A DNA stretch of 33,585 nt from Blastocatellia bacterium AA13 (GTDB lineage Bacteria > Acidobacteriota > Blastocatellia > UBA7656), in assembly GCA_003222245.1 (NCBI GenBank), contig QHVH01000051.1, positions 1-33,585 on the forward strand, given 5' to 3'. This document shows, piece after piece, positions 24,091 to 32,230 of this stretch (positions are counted from its first letter, which is position 1; every line of letters starts with the position of its first letter). The position numbers and the translations under genes are program-made. The notes under the pieces were generated by a model that saw nothing but the letters and a program-made list of their open reading frames with translations, ran no database searches and had not been told where the DNA came from.

Positions 24091-26619
24091 CTATTCGCGC
24101 TTCAGCCTGCTGCGCCTGTTCATAAACCAACCTGCCGCGATGATCAGCACCGATGCCGCCAAGACAACGAGTGCGATGTAAGACGCGATTCGCAGGATCG
24201 GCGGCGCGAACACGAATGATACCATATGCCGGCCCGCGGCCAGTTTCACCGCGCGCATAGTGTGATTGGCTCGGTAAATCTCGGTCGGTTGTCCGTCTAT
24301 CGATGCTTTCCAACCTGGATAGTAAGTGTCGCTGATCACGAGCCAGCCGTCTGTTTCCGTTTCGCTTTCTACTTTCAAGCTGTTTCTATGTTCTTCGATA
24401 ATATGAGCCGGAATCATAGTTGATGGAGCGAGTCCTGGAGAACCGTCCAATGAACGACTTGCCAGCACGATTGCCGACGTCTTTGGATCAAAGCCCGGCG
24501 ATCGCAGCAATCCAAGCGACTCCTTTTCGTCGCCTGTGAATATCGCATTGCCTATGACGAACGCCCTTGGAAAAGCATTGGGATTTTCATAGAGCAAAAG
24601 GCCTTCGGCTCGCGCTATGAAGCGGCCGTTTGGCGCAGGTTTTGAATCGTGCGTCAGCACGTACCGGACATTGAGCAAATCGAAATATCGAGACGCGCTT
24701 TGATCGAATGCGACGTGACTCAGATTCGATTGAGGTTCGATGAGCGAGCAATAATCTCGGTACCACTTTGGGAAGAGCTGGTCTTTCCCGGTTATCACAG
24801 GGATCTTATACGGGAGCATCGTGTTCGGCGGAGCAATTATCTTCTCGCGGCTTTCCGACTCTTCTACTTTGCGATTCAGATCCAGATCCGACGGCGTTAT
24901 CAATACGCGGCCCGCTGGAAGGCCTTTGATGAGCTCAGTCATCTCTGTTTTCGGGAATATCTTTGACCCGTTGAAGGTAGGATTGAACTCCGCGCTCTTC
25001 CAAAAAAGATCGCCGACCAGCAGTACAAGCAAGGCGCAATAGAAAACGCGAGGCGTGATGCGATCCTTTGACAGCGCAGCGATCAAGAACGCCGTCATTA
25101 TCAACAACGCGAGAGGTATCAGGAGCGCCGCGTTCGGCGGAGTGAATTGTTTGAAGAAATAGTCGACGGCGCGACGAGCGAATGCGGCGACTCCATGGGA
25201 ATCCGCGGATATCCGCGAAGCGCTTCTTAACCCGTAAGCCGCGGTCGTTGTGAGGACGACTAAAATGAATATTGTTCCGGTTCCTCTCTTCCACCAGGTC
25301 GCCAGTTTTGCCAAAGCATCGCGATTGGCGGCGAAGAGGCGGTCAACTCCGAGCGCCGCCAAAACTGAAGCCGCGAAGATGAAGAGCACGCCGGCTCTCA
25401 CTATGACTCGGATCGTCTGAAGCACGGGTACGAACCTCGTCAGATATACATAGAGAGGGGCGGCCATCATCGCGACGAGCGAGATTCCCAGAAGCATCAA
25501 GAAGAAACTTTCGCGCTGGTCTCTTCTGACCTTTTCACCCGTTTGCACAAATTTCGGATAAAACAGACCGAACAAGAGCGGGGCAAGCGCCGCGACTCCG
25601 ATATAGAGAATATGATCGTGTGAGACTCCGACTGCAGTGAAGATCCTGAGCGCGGTTGCGTCGTAGGCGGATCCGAACAGGTGCGGAAATATAAAAGTGG
25701 CAAGATACCAAGGCGGCAGGTATATGTAGCCGATTTCGGTTGGAACTATTCGGCGGTTTGATTGGCGCAGTAATTCGGCAACGGGCATCCATTCCGGCGC
25801 CGCGATCGCAAACCCGACGCCCACGGTTAAGAGGAGCATCGCGAGCGCGCGTCCGTAAGAAAGGCGATTATCGTTGCCGCGCAGCGCCGCGAAGGCGTAG
25901 TAAAGCGCTATCGCGCCGACGTAATAGATCTCGTTCGGCGTGTAGCCGCAATAGAATTGCGCGGCAAGAAGGATCCCCGCCGCAACCGAGTCCGTCAGTC
26001 GGTTCCGTTTTATCGCCCGTTCAACAAAGAGCAGTATCAACGGCAGCCACATCAACCCGCCCCACCATCCAAGTCCGCTCAGGTGGAGCATCGAGTGAGC
26101 CGAGAAAACAAATACGAGGCTTCCCATCAGCCCGGCTCGCGGGCTCGCGCCGATCGCGATAAGAAAGATGTACATGAAAATTCCGCCCAGCATCAGCTCC
26201 ATTATTCGGGCGAGCGAATAGCCGAGCGGTACGTCAAAAAATTTGTAAAGGAGAAGAGAAGGGGAAAAGATCCGCGTTACTCCATCGGCATAAATCGGAT
26301 GACCTGCCATCGTATACGGATTCCACAAAGGCAGTTCGCCGTCTCGATAAGCCTGCGCCGCGAAATATTCGCGAGTGACATACATGTCGGTGAGGTCGCG
26401 GCGGTCATACGGATAGTCTCGGGAATCGCCTGCCTGCGCGCCCCACGGAAGTTGATTATTTAGGGTTCGAAGATCGATCAGCGTTTCGCCGAGAAAAAAT
26501 ACGCGCCAGAACATCGCGACCAGTGCGACAACGATGAGCGCAATGTTAATCGCGTGAACGCGCGCCCCTTGATCCGCATTAAGACTGGGCGCTGCCGATG
26601 AAGTACTCGACATCGTCAT
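24091..26619 (-). CDS. YfhO-family membrane protein (putative GT-C glycosyltransferase)
   Basis: The 842-residue protein has about 12-13 spans and the YfhO layout. A first extracytoplasmic loop contains LTDMYVTREYFAAQAYRDGE followed by LPLWNPYTMAGHPIYADG, the conserved 'DG..PLWNP....G.P' signature. The C-terminal soluble domain has ENPNAFPRAFVIG and ends in a jelly-roll-like segment with GWLVISDTYYPGWKASIDG and HMVSFVFAPPILRIASY, then a last span and a basic tail. In Firmicutes, YfhO glycosylates lipoteichoic acid; in Gram-negative loci its role is thought to be polysaccharide or lipid glycosylation outside the inner membrane. ATG 26619 or ATG 26613 could be the start; neither has a strong ribosome site. 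The TAG stop is in the same frame as the downstream flippase coding sequence with no canonical start between them, which is odd. It is preceded by a 236-bp region with repeats and a hairpin. Confidence 0.9.
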   Translation of the reverse strand: MTMSSTSSAAPSLNADQGARVHAINIALIVVALVAMFWRVFFLGETLIDLRTLNNQLPWGAQAGDSRDYPYDRRDLTDMYVTREYFAAQAYRDGELPLWNPYTMAGHPIYADGVTRIFSPSLLLYKFFDVPLGYSLARIMELMLGGIFMYIFLIAIGASPRAGLMGSLVFVFSAHSMLHLSGLGWWGGLMWLPLILLFVERAIKRNRLTDSVAAGILLAAQFYCGYTPNEIYYVGAIALYYAFAALRGNDNRLSYGRALAMLLLTVGVGFAIAAPEWMPVAELLRQSNRRIVPTEIGYIYLPPWYLATFIFPHLFGSAYDATALRIFTAVGVSHDHILYIGVAALAPLLFGLFYPKFVQTGEKVRRDQRESFFLMLLGISLVAMMAAPLYVYLTRFVPVLQTIRVIVRAGVLFIFAASVLAALGVDRLFAANRDALAKLATWWKRGTGTIFILVVLTTTAAYGLRSASRISADSHGVAAFARRAVDYFFKQFTPPNAALLIPLALLIMTAFLIAALSKDRITPRVFYCALLVLLVGDLFWKSAEFNPTFNGSKIFPKTEMTELIKGLPAGRVLITPSDLDLNRKVEESESREKIIAPPNTMLPYKIPVITGKDQLFPKWYRDYCSLIEPQSNLSHVAFDQSASRYFDLLNVRYVLTHDSKPAPNGRFIARAEGLLLYENPNAFPRAFVIGNAIFTGDEKESLGLLRSPGFDPKTSAIVLASRSLDGSPGLAPSTMIPAHIIEEHRNSLKVESETETDGWLVISDTYYPGWKASIDGQPTEIYRANHTMRAVKLAAGRHMVSFVFAPPILRIASYIALVVLAASVLIIAAGWFMNRRSRLKRE

Positions 26620-26690
26620 AGATGTAGGGACGGGTCTCCGTGCTGCCTCCGTGCCGGCCCCTCCTCGAATAGGAGCGACTAACGAAACGG

Positions 26691-26725
26691 CGATTTGGTC
26701 GAATCACAACCAGTGATCCAAATCG
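26691..26725. repeat. Long bulged hairpin upstream of yfhO
   Basis: CGATTTGG (26691-26698) pairs with CCAAATCG (26718-26725), and just inside ATCAC (26703-26707) pairs with GTGAT (26713-26717) around the loop AACCA. The right arm is continuous, while the left arm has a 4-nt bulge TCGA. This makes a 13-bp stem about 70-105 nt upstream of the yfhO start on the minus strand. It has no T-tract, so it is more likely an RNA leader structure or protein-binding site than a terminator. Confidence 0.5.
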
Positions 26726-26775
26726 AATCAGCGATCGATCCACATCGAATCGCAAGCGACATAGCAAATCGAATC
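26699..26775. repeat. Four helically phased TCGAATC direct repeats
   Basis: TCGAATC occurs at 26699-26705, 26723-26729, 26745-26751 and 26769-26775, with start-to-start spacings of 24, 22 and 24 bp, about two helical turns each. A near copy (TCGAATA) is at 26665-26671. The flanks of the repeats are related (ATCGAATCAGCGA, ATCGAATCGCAAGCGA, ATCGAATCAACGA). The array sits between the phosphatase-superfamily gene and yfhO and could bind a regulator cooperatively. Confidence 0.5.
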
Positions 26776-26781
26776 AACGAG

Positions 26782-26810
26782 AGGGGCGGGCATCACGGAA
26801 GCCCGCCCCT
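26782..26810. repeat. REP-like GC-rich palindrome, copy 2
   Basis: AGGGGCGGGC (26782-26791) and GCCCGCCCCT (26801-26810) form a perfect 10-bp stem with a 9-nt loop, followed on the plus strand by ACATTGTTTTT. It closely resembles the element at 17181-17206. It would look like an intrinsic terminator on the plus strand, but the neighbouring genes are all on the minus strand, so a dispersed repeat is the better reading. Confidence 0.6.
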
Positions 26811-26855
26811 ACATTGTTTTTCGATTCTTTGATCGCCGCTGATTGCGCGCGCGTT

Positions 26856-28460
26856 TCACAGATATCCCAGAGCGCGCAATTTTTCTTCGATCTTCTTCTC
26901 GTCTGACTCGCTCAGCGAACCGCTATCATTGGTTTCTCCAACGGAGCTTCGATCGAAGCGAACCGGATTGTTGAGCCGGACTTCTTCCGTGCACAGCTCC
27001 TCGATCGCTCTTCCATCGAGCCCTTCCGGAATCGGCAAACCCGCAAGATGTAACAGAGTCGGAACAAGATCGTAGACAATCGGATTGTTCGCGGCGGCGC
27101 CGTGCCTGATGCCGGGGCCTCTGCAGATGAGAATGCCTTCAGGGCGATGATCGCCGCTCCACCAGAACCCGCGCGCTTTAACTTCTTCGGGCGGCGGTCC
27201 CATCTTCGCAGTTGGGTTCCAATAGATATGAAGATCGCTCGCTCGATTTACAAAATCGCCTTGATAAACGTCGCGCCGTTTCGCTACGCGTTCGACTACG
27301 GGACTCCCGTCGATATCCATCCAGGATCTAAGATCGCCAATAATGGTCTCACAGAAGGCGTCGTATTCTGATTGCCGCACGATACCGGCGTGATTGCGAC
27401 CGGCGAGATTTATATTGACTACGTGCCTGCCGGGTTCGGAATACGCAGCGGTCTTTTGCCAATCTATCGAATCGTAAAACGTGTCTTTATCCGCGACCTG
27501 AATTTGTTTGAGCTTTTCATCCCCGATCCGTTTTTTGATTCGATCTTTGAGCGAAGTCGGCAGGACTTTCTGAGCGGCTTTGCGAGTGCTGCCCACGAGC
27601 GATTGGCGCTTTTTATTTCGAGACATGTAACCGCGCTTTTCAAGCCACGCTGACAAATGGTAAGACGCGCCGCTGTGAGCGCCCATTCCGTGATCCGAAA
27701 TCACATAGACTTGCGTATTCTCGCCCGCGTGCGCGAGCAGTCTGCCTATCGCGGAATCGAGCGCGATATAAATTGAAAGCAGGGAATCGAAATACCGAGA
27801 CGACGAGTCCCCGATGTACCGCCAGAGATTGTGGCCTCCCCAATCGCTCGCCGTGTAGACAGTCATCAGGAAATCGACGGGCCGGTTCTCGATCAGATAT
27901 TCGACTACGGATGTCTGTGTCTCTATGAGTCTGATCCATGCCGTCAGGGCCGAATCGATCTTGCCGGCCCGCATCATGTCGCCAAGCGAGGGAGGGCTGA
28001 ATGTGTAGTCCGGAAACCGGCCGAGAATCTCGTCGCGAAGGCCCTCGGGTCGGAATGCGTCAGCGTTCAGCGAAGGCGCGTCGAGCCCGCTGATCATGAA
28101 ACCGCCTTCTGTCGATTCGGCGGGATAAGTCATCGGGACATTCACGAAACCGGAGGTGAGATCGTGCCGCGACAAAATTGCGCCGATCGTTTCGCCGGTT
28201 CGATCGCCGCCCTTGAAAAAGAGCTGTTTGCCCGTTTCGAAATCGCGATCCGAGAAAACGAACAGGCCATGGCGGCCGGGATTGAGGCCCGTCAATATTG
28301 ACGTCCACGACGACGCGCTGTGCATGTTAGGCGTAGAGAGAAACCGGGCCGTGAAGCCGGAGCTCACAAGACCTGCAAGCGCCGGAAGTCGTCCGAGCCA
28401 CGGTTCAATCAAATCCAGTGTCGCGGCGTCGAGTCCGATGACGAGAATTCTCGGAGGCAT
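26856..28460 (-). CDS. Alkaline-phosphatase-superfamily phosphodiesterase/phosphatase, copy A
   Basis: The 534-residue protein has the metal-site pattern of type I phosphodiesterase/nucleotide pyrophosphatase-like enzymes (PF01663-like). Asp11 is in LVIGLDAATLDLI. A probable nucleophile Ser48 lies in MHSASSWTSILTGLNPGRHG. Asp206 and His210 are in YTASDWGGHNLW, Asp256-His257 in VYVISDHGMGAH, and His438 in WWSGDHRPEG. It should hydrolyse or transfer a phosphate or sulfate ester; the substrate is unknown. No signal peptide is seen, so it appears cytosolic or peripheral. The extreme C-terminus SLSESDEKKIEEKLRALGYL is shared with APS kinase and copy B nearby. It follows copy B by 30 nt, within a short tandem duplication. 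It is the last gene before the repeat-rich region upstream of yfhO. Confidence 0.85.
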   Translation of the reverse strand: MPPRILVIGLDAATLDLIEPWLGRLPALAGLVSSGFTARFLSTPNMHSASSWTSILTGLNPGRHGLFVFSDRDFETGKQLFFKGGDRTGETIGAILSRHDLTSGFVNVPMTYPAESTEGGFMISGLDAPSLNADAFRPEGLRDEILGRFPDYTFSPPSLGDMMRAGKIDSALTAWIRLIETQTSVVEYLIENRPVDFLMTVYTASDWGGHNLWRYIGDSSSRYFDSLLSIYIALDSAIGRLLAHAGENTQVYVISDHGMGAHSGASYHLSAWLEKRGYMSRNKKRQSLVGSTRKAAQKVLPTSLKDRIKKRIGDEKLKQIQVADKDTFYDSIDWQKTAAYSEPGRHVVNINLAGRNHAGIVRQSEYDAFCETIIGDLRSWMDIDGSPVVERVAKRRDVYQGDFVNRASDLHIYWNPTAKMGPPPEEVKARGFWWSGDHRPEGILICRGPGIRHGAAANNPIVYDLVPTLLHLAGLPIPEGLDGRAIEELCTEEVRLNNPVRFDRSSVGETNDSGSLSESDEKKIEEKLRALGYL

Positions 28461-28497
28461 GATCTAAAATGCTACTCGTGATCTAAAATGCTATTCG
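28460..28497. repeat. 19-bp tandem duplication across a gene junction
   Basis: TGATCTAAAATGCTACTCG (28460-28478) is directly repeated as TGATCTAAAATGCTATTCG (28479-28497) with one mismatch. The right copy contains the stop codon of copy B, and the left copy touches the start codon of copy A, so the 30-nt spacer arose largely by duplication. The duplication restores a second in-frame-like TAG. Confidence 0.75.
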
Positions 28498-30089
28498 ATG
28501 TACCCGAGCGCGCGGAGCCGCTCTCTCAATTGAGTTTCTTCCCCGGATGTATAAACTCCGTCGGGCGTCGATCTCGCTTCTTTAAAACAACTGCCCGCTC
28601 GCATCGGCCCCGAATCCGCGGAGAATATCTCGCTCAGCAATCTGGCATCGATGTCGATTGGAAGCGGACATCCTAAGGAATGGAGGGCGGCGGGAGCCAC
28701 GTCGCGCAAGTTCGGCTGGGCTTCGAATCGGCCCTCCGGAGTTACGTCCTTTCCCCACGCGATGAAGATGCCGTCCTTGGAATGGGTGCCGGTAGTTGAA
28801 TCAGCTTCGACGATAGTCTCACCGTATCCCGGTCGTTCGTTGTAGACGTAATCGTCACGGCGAGGGACCATCACAAGATCCGGCAAGCGGTCTGCGTAAG
28901 GTCCCGCAAACGCCTCGGCGCGCGTCATTACGCGTTCGAATACAGGCAGCCCATCTTCACCGCAGACGAGTCCTTCGATTGCGGCTCGAGCGCGGGCGAG
29001 AACATCTTCGACATCGGCTTCGCGGACGATGCCTTCCGGTTCGCGGCCGGCGCGATTGACCCAGACGCCCTTATCCTGCGCGAAGTATGCTTCGGTTCGG
29101 CTCCAATCAATCTCATCGAGAAATGCGGAGCCGTACTGTACCTTTCGATCAAGCACGTTTCCGCTCAGCTCGTTTCTGCCAAGGCGTCTCAGGACTTTTT
29201 CGCGAGCCGATCGGAAGAATGCTTTGCCGCGTCGAGAAGATGACTTGAACGTGAGCAGGCCCGCTCGGGCGAGAAGCTCGTTGACTCGTACTTCCATTCG
29301 CTCAGCGCAGAAGCCGTGATCGGAGACCACAAAGACTCGAGTATCGCCGGGAAGCTTCTCGATCAACCTTCCGATAGCCGAATCCAGCCGCTGATACATC
29401 TCGGGTATGAACTCGCGAAACTCGGCAGGCGTCTTCGGATCGTGGCGCGGGTGCTCGGGGTCCATATCCGCCCAGTAGTCGTGTTGGGCTCGGTCGAGCA
29501 CGGAAAAGACGATCATCAGAAAGTCCCAGTCGCCTCGATCCATCAGAGCGTGCGCCGCCAGCTCATGCATATCCACGGCATTGCGAAATTCCTGTGCACG
29601 CTTGCGGCGATCGGGATCGCGTCCCGGTTCGATTACATATGCCGGAATTCCCGCGAGCATCTCTTCCTTGAACGACGGTGGATAAGTGAAATCAGAGTCG
29701 AGGCTGGGAGTGAGCATCCCGGTGATCATAAGACCGTTCAGCGGTTCGGGCGGATATGTCGTCGGCACGTTTATAACGAGCGAGCGCCCGCCTTGCTCGG
29801 TGACGTAGTCCCATATCGTGCGAGTCATAATATCTCGCCCGCTCATGGCCCGCACCGAATAGCTGTTGGGATTTTTGATGAACGGAGAGAACACCCCGTG
29901 CAATCCTTCGCTCGTGCCCGTCGTGCAGCTTGCCCATCCCGGAAAGCTGTTGGGCAGGATCGTCGATCGAAGCGGCGCGGCGGAGCCCTCCTTCATCAGG
30001 CGGGACAACACGGGCAAGCGGCCCGCATCAGCCAGAGGGTTGATGAGGTCGAAGGTCGCTCCGTCGAGTCCTATGATCGCCGTTTTCAT
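28491..30089 (-). CDS. Alkaline-phosphatase-superfamily phosphodiesterase/phosphatase, copy B
   Basis: The 532-residue paralogue has the same metal-site order: Asp9 in AIIGLDGATFDLI, probable nucleophile Ser48 in ILPNSFPGWASCTTG, Asp199 and His203 in SVLDRAQHDYW, Asp257-His258 in FVVSDHGFCAER, and His436 in TTGTHSKDGIF. Sequence around NVPTTYPPEPLNGLMITGM is shared with copies A and C. No signal peptide is visible. The C-terminus SGEETQLRERLRALGYIE carries the same LGY tail as copy A and CysC. The gene is 70 nt downstream of copy C and 30 nt upstream of copy A, indicating one operon that starts at cysC. The reaction is a phosphate or related ester hydrolysis or transfer; the substrate is unknown. 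Confidence 0.85.
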   Translation of the reverse strand: MKTAIIGLDGATFDLINPLADAGRLPVLSRLMKEGSAAPLRSTILPNSFPGWASCTTGTSEGLHGVFSPFIKNPNSYSVRAMSGRDIMTRTIWDYVTEQGGRSLVINVPTTYPPEPLNGLMITGMLTPSLDSDFTYPPSFKEEMLAGIPAYVIEPGRDPDRRKRAQEFRNAVDMHELAAHALMDRGDWDFLMIVFSVLDRAQHDYWADMDPEHPRHDPKTPAEFREFIPEMYQRLDSAIGRLIEKLPGDTRVFVVSDHGFCAERMEVRVNELLARAGLLTFKSSSRRGKAFFRSAREKVLRRLGRNELSGNVLDRKVQYGSAFLDEIDWSRTEAYFAQDKGVWVNRAGREPEGIVREADVEDVLARARAAIEGLVCGEDGLPVFERVMTRAEAFAGPYADRLPDLVMVPRRDDYVYNERPGYGETIVEADSTTGTHSKDGIFIAWGKDVTPEGRFEAQPNLRDVAPAALHSLGCPLPIDIDARLLSEIFSADSGPMRAGSCFKEARSTPDGVYTSGEETQLRERLRALGYIE

Positions 30090-30159
30090 TGAGGAAATGC
30101 ACCCGCCGATAGATGGGCATTAACCGGAATATCTGAAGAAGAGGCAGGCCGTTTCATGA

Positions 30160-31515
30160 TCAGTTCCCGGAATTTCTAAACAGCGAACGGCCGTCCATAC
30201 CCGGCGGCTGTTCGATTCCCATGGCCGCCAGCACGGTGGGGGCAATATCGGTGATGTGAGGCTTGCCCTCTCTGATTTCATCAGCCGAAGCATTGATGAA
30301 ACAAGTTGAATCATCCTGAGTATGCATTCCGGTGAATACTTCGCGATCCATCAATTGAGTCTTGTTGACCGCGCCTTTGAGATCATAACCGTAAACAGAC
30401 TGAATGCAGAGATCGGGCGCGCTATCTATGCAGTCGCCGGCAAACAACTCGTCGCGCTCATACAGGCGCTTCACTATCGAGGCTCCTCCGGCGGTAATTT
30501 CAGACATGCCGACCTTGATTTCAGCGAGAATCTTCGACGAGTCCGCCTTGTCCACGATTCCATCGGGGAATCTCTCCTTTGTGTTGATATAGATTCGACC
30601 CGGATCAAGAGCGAACGCCAGCGATCCCGCCGCGATGTCCTCGATCGAGCGTGCATTTTCTTTTAGCTTCAAGAATCCATGTTCGACGAGCCATCGATTG
30701 AGATAGACCTGCTGCTCGATTTTGGTGAAGCCGTGATCGCTCATCAGTATCATTGTCTCGTCGCGAAGCCTTGATGCAATCTCGCCGACGAACCGATCTA
30801 CCTTCGAATAGAAGTCCTTAAATGCGGAGTAATACTTGTGCTGCTCGTCGAATATCGCATCCATGAAAAAATGCTGAAGCCGGTCGGTCTCCGTAACGAC
30901 GCCGATATACAGATCCCATTGCTGACTGTCATAGAGCCACAGCAGAGTTTTGATGCGGCGGTCGAGCGTGGTCAGGATTTCATCCATCAGCGCATCGTGA
31001 GACTCCTGAACTCTTCGAGCGTCCACGTCGATTCGATAATCTCTTCGCTTCAGCTCCGGCACGAGTTCTTGCGGATAGGTCGCCTTGTTGATATCGACGG
31101 CGACAAACCCGGCGATTAGAGTTCCGTTGAGCGGCTGGGCTGGATAAGTGGAGGGCACGTTAATGACAACCGACCGCTTACCCGTTTTGCCCACGGCGTC
31201 CCAAAGCGTGGCGCTGCGGATGTGTTTTGAATTTGGAAAGAAGATTTTGTAGCTGTTTGGCTGCAGGTCGAGGAATCCGTAGATTCCGTGCCGCCCCGGG
31301 TTTGCTCCCGTCATGAAAGAGGTCCATGCCACGGAGGAAATATCGGGAACGGATGTATCCATCTGTAAAAGGCTGCCGCGGCCGGCCAACTCGGCAAGCC
31401 GCGGCATGGTTCCGTCCTCAATGAATCGACGAACCAGCGTGTATGGAGTTCCATCGAGCCCTATTATTACCGCGCGCTTCGCCGCTTTTGATTTGAACCT
31501 GTCAAATAAGCCCAT
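30160..31515 (-). CDS. Alkaline-phosphatase-superfamily phosphodiesterase/phosphatase, copy C
   Basis: The 451-residue paralogue is shorter than copies A and B. It has Asp21 in AVIIGLDGTPYTL, probable nucleophile Ser60 in VPDISSVAWTSFMTGANPG, Asp211 and His215 in TETDRLQHFFM, Asp260-His261 in MILMSDHGFTKIE, and His398 in TGMHTQDDSTC. The stretch NVPSTYPAQPLNGTLIAGF is close to copy B. Unlike A and B it ends at GMDGRSLFRNSGN, without the LGY tail. It lies 54 nt downstream of cysC in the same direction. Function as for the paralogues: metal-dependent ester hydrolase or transferase of unknown substrate. A similar trio may act on successive groups of one polymer or lipid; that is inference. Confidence 0.85.
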   Translation of the reverse strand: MGLFDRFKSKAAKRAVIIGLDGTPYTLVRRFIEDGTMPRLAELAGRGSLLQMDTSVPDISSVAWTSFMTGANPGRHGIYGFLDLQPNSYKIFFPNSKHIRSATLWDAVGKTGKRSVVINVPSTYPAQPLNGTLIAGFVAVDINKATYPQELVPELKRRDYRIDVDARRVQESHDALMDEILTTLDRRIKTLLWLYDSQQWDLYIGVVTETDRLQHFFMDAIFDEQHKYYSAFKDFYSKVDRFVGEIASRLRDETMILMSDHGFTKIEQQVYLNRWLVEHGFLKLKENARSIEDIAAGSLAFALDPGRIYINTKERFPDGIVDKADSSKILAEIKVGMSEITAGGASIVKRLYERDELFAGDCIDSAPDLCIQSVYGYDLKGAVNKTQLMDREVFTGMHTQDDSTCFINASADEIREGKPHITDIAPTVLAAMGIEQPPGMDGRSLFRNSGN

Positions 31516-31569
31516 CTTGAACGTGGCCTGATTCGGATCTCATTTACTGATTGTCTTTGTTGCTTGGAT

Positions 31570-32178
31570 TCAAACGTATCCGAGCGCTTCGAGCCGAGCC
31601 CGTACTACCGAGTCTTCATCTTCGCTGAGCGCGGCTTCCAGAGCCGCTTGTACAAGGCGCAACTCGACGAGCCTGTTGATTATTTTGCCCGCGCTGTCTT
31701 CCGGAGTCTCGGTGGAGCTATTCACCAGAACCTCAGGTGAGCCCGGCGCTTCGTAAGGATCGTCAACTCCGGTGAAATTCTTTATTTCTCCCGCGAGAGC
31801 CCTTTTGTAGAGCCCCTTGACGTCGCGCTCAACCAGCACATCAAGCGGACACTCCACATATGCTTCTATAAAGGGAGCGGTGGTTATTCTTCGTATTTCG
31901 TCGCGAATCTCCCGATAAGGCGAGATGGCGGCCGCGATTGCTACAACATCGTTTCGGGCGAGGAGGTCGCAGACGAAACCGATGCGCCGAATGTTTGTGT
32001 CCCGGTCTTCTTTTGAGAAGCCGAGCCCTTTTGAGAGGTTAGTCCTTACGATGTCTCCGTCGAGCACCTCTACCTTGTGCCCGCGTTGCTTCAATTCTTT
32101 TTCGACCAGGCGTGCGAGCGTCGTCTTGCCCGCGCCCGACAAACCCGTAAACCAGAGAGTGAATCCTTTCTGACTCAT
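31570..32178 (-). CDS. cysC: Adenylylsulfate (APS) kinase
   Basis: The 202-residue protein is a clear APS kinase. The P-loop GLSGAGKTT lies at residues 12-20, DGDIVR (Asp40, Asp42) is the family's substrate motif, followed by [18 protein letters not shown], then [12 protein letters not shown], and the family motif [20 protein letters not shown] plus PYEAP. It phosphorylates adenosine-5'-phosphosulfate to PAPS, the universal sulfate donor. ATG 32178 is preferred over the in-frame ATG 32193, because GGAG lies 7 nt before it. The family normally ends near ELR; here about 25 extra residues ([21 protein letters not shown]) carry an LGY tail shared with two neighbouring phosphatase-superfamily proteins. 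No ATP sulfurylase or sulfotransferase gene is visible in the window. It is the first gene of the operon, with a promoter at 32231-32258. Confidence 0.93.
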   Translation of the reverse strand: MSQKGFTLWFTGLSGAGKTTLARLVEKELKQRGHKVEVLDGDIVRTNLSKGLGFSKEDRDTNIRRIGFVCDLLARNDVVAIAAAISPYREIRDEIRRITTAPFIEAYVECPLDVLVERDVKGLYKRALAGEIKNFTGVDDPYEAPGSPEVLVNSSTETPEDSAGKIINRLVELRLVQAALEAALSEDEDSVVRARLEALGYV

Positions 32179-32230
32179 TGAAAATCTCCACATACTAGAT
32201 TGCTATGTGCTCGTTCGTGCAAAACCAGAA

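Noticed and set aside
23819-24313. 164-codon minus-strand frame overlapping the yfhO/flippase junction, considered as the missing flippase N-terminus
   Set aside because: It is in a different frame; the Wzx-like N-terminal residues are found in the same frame as the flippase instead.
26691-26730. Possible tRNA T-arm (GGTCGAATCACAACC)
   Set aside because: No acceptor, D or anticodon stems can be built around it; the sequence is explained better by a nested hairpin and the TCGAATC repeats.
26699-26775. CRISPR array
   Set aside because: The repeats are only 7 bp with 15-17 bp between them, and there are no cas genes.
26782-26821. Intrinsic terminator of a plus-strand gene
   Set aside because: No plus-strand gene ends nearby; the element resembles the palindrome at 17181-17206, so a dispersed repeat is preferred.
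29316-30092. 258-codon plus-strand frame antisense to phosphatase-superfamily copy B
   Set aside because: The minus-strand gene has a complete metal-site pattern; the opposite frame is its shadow.
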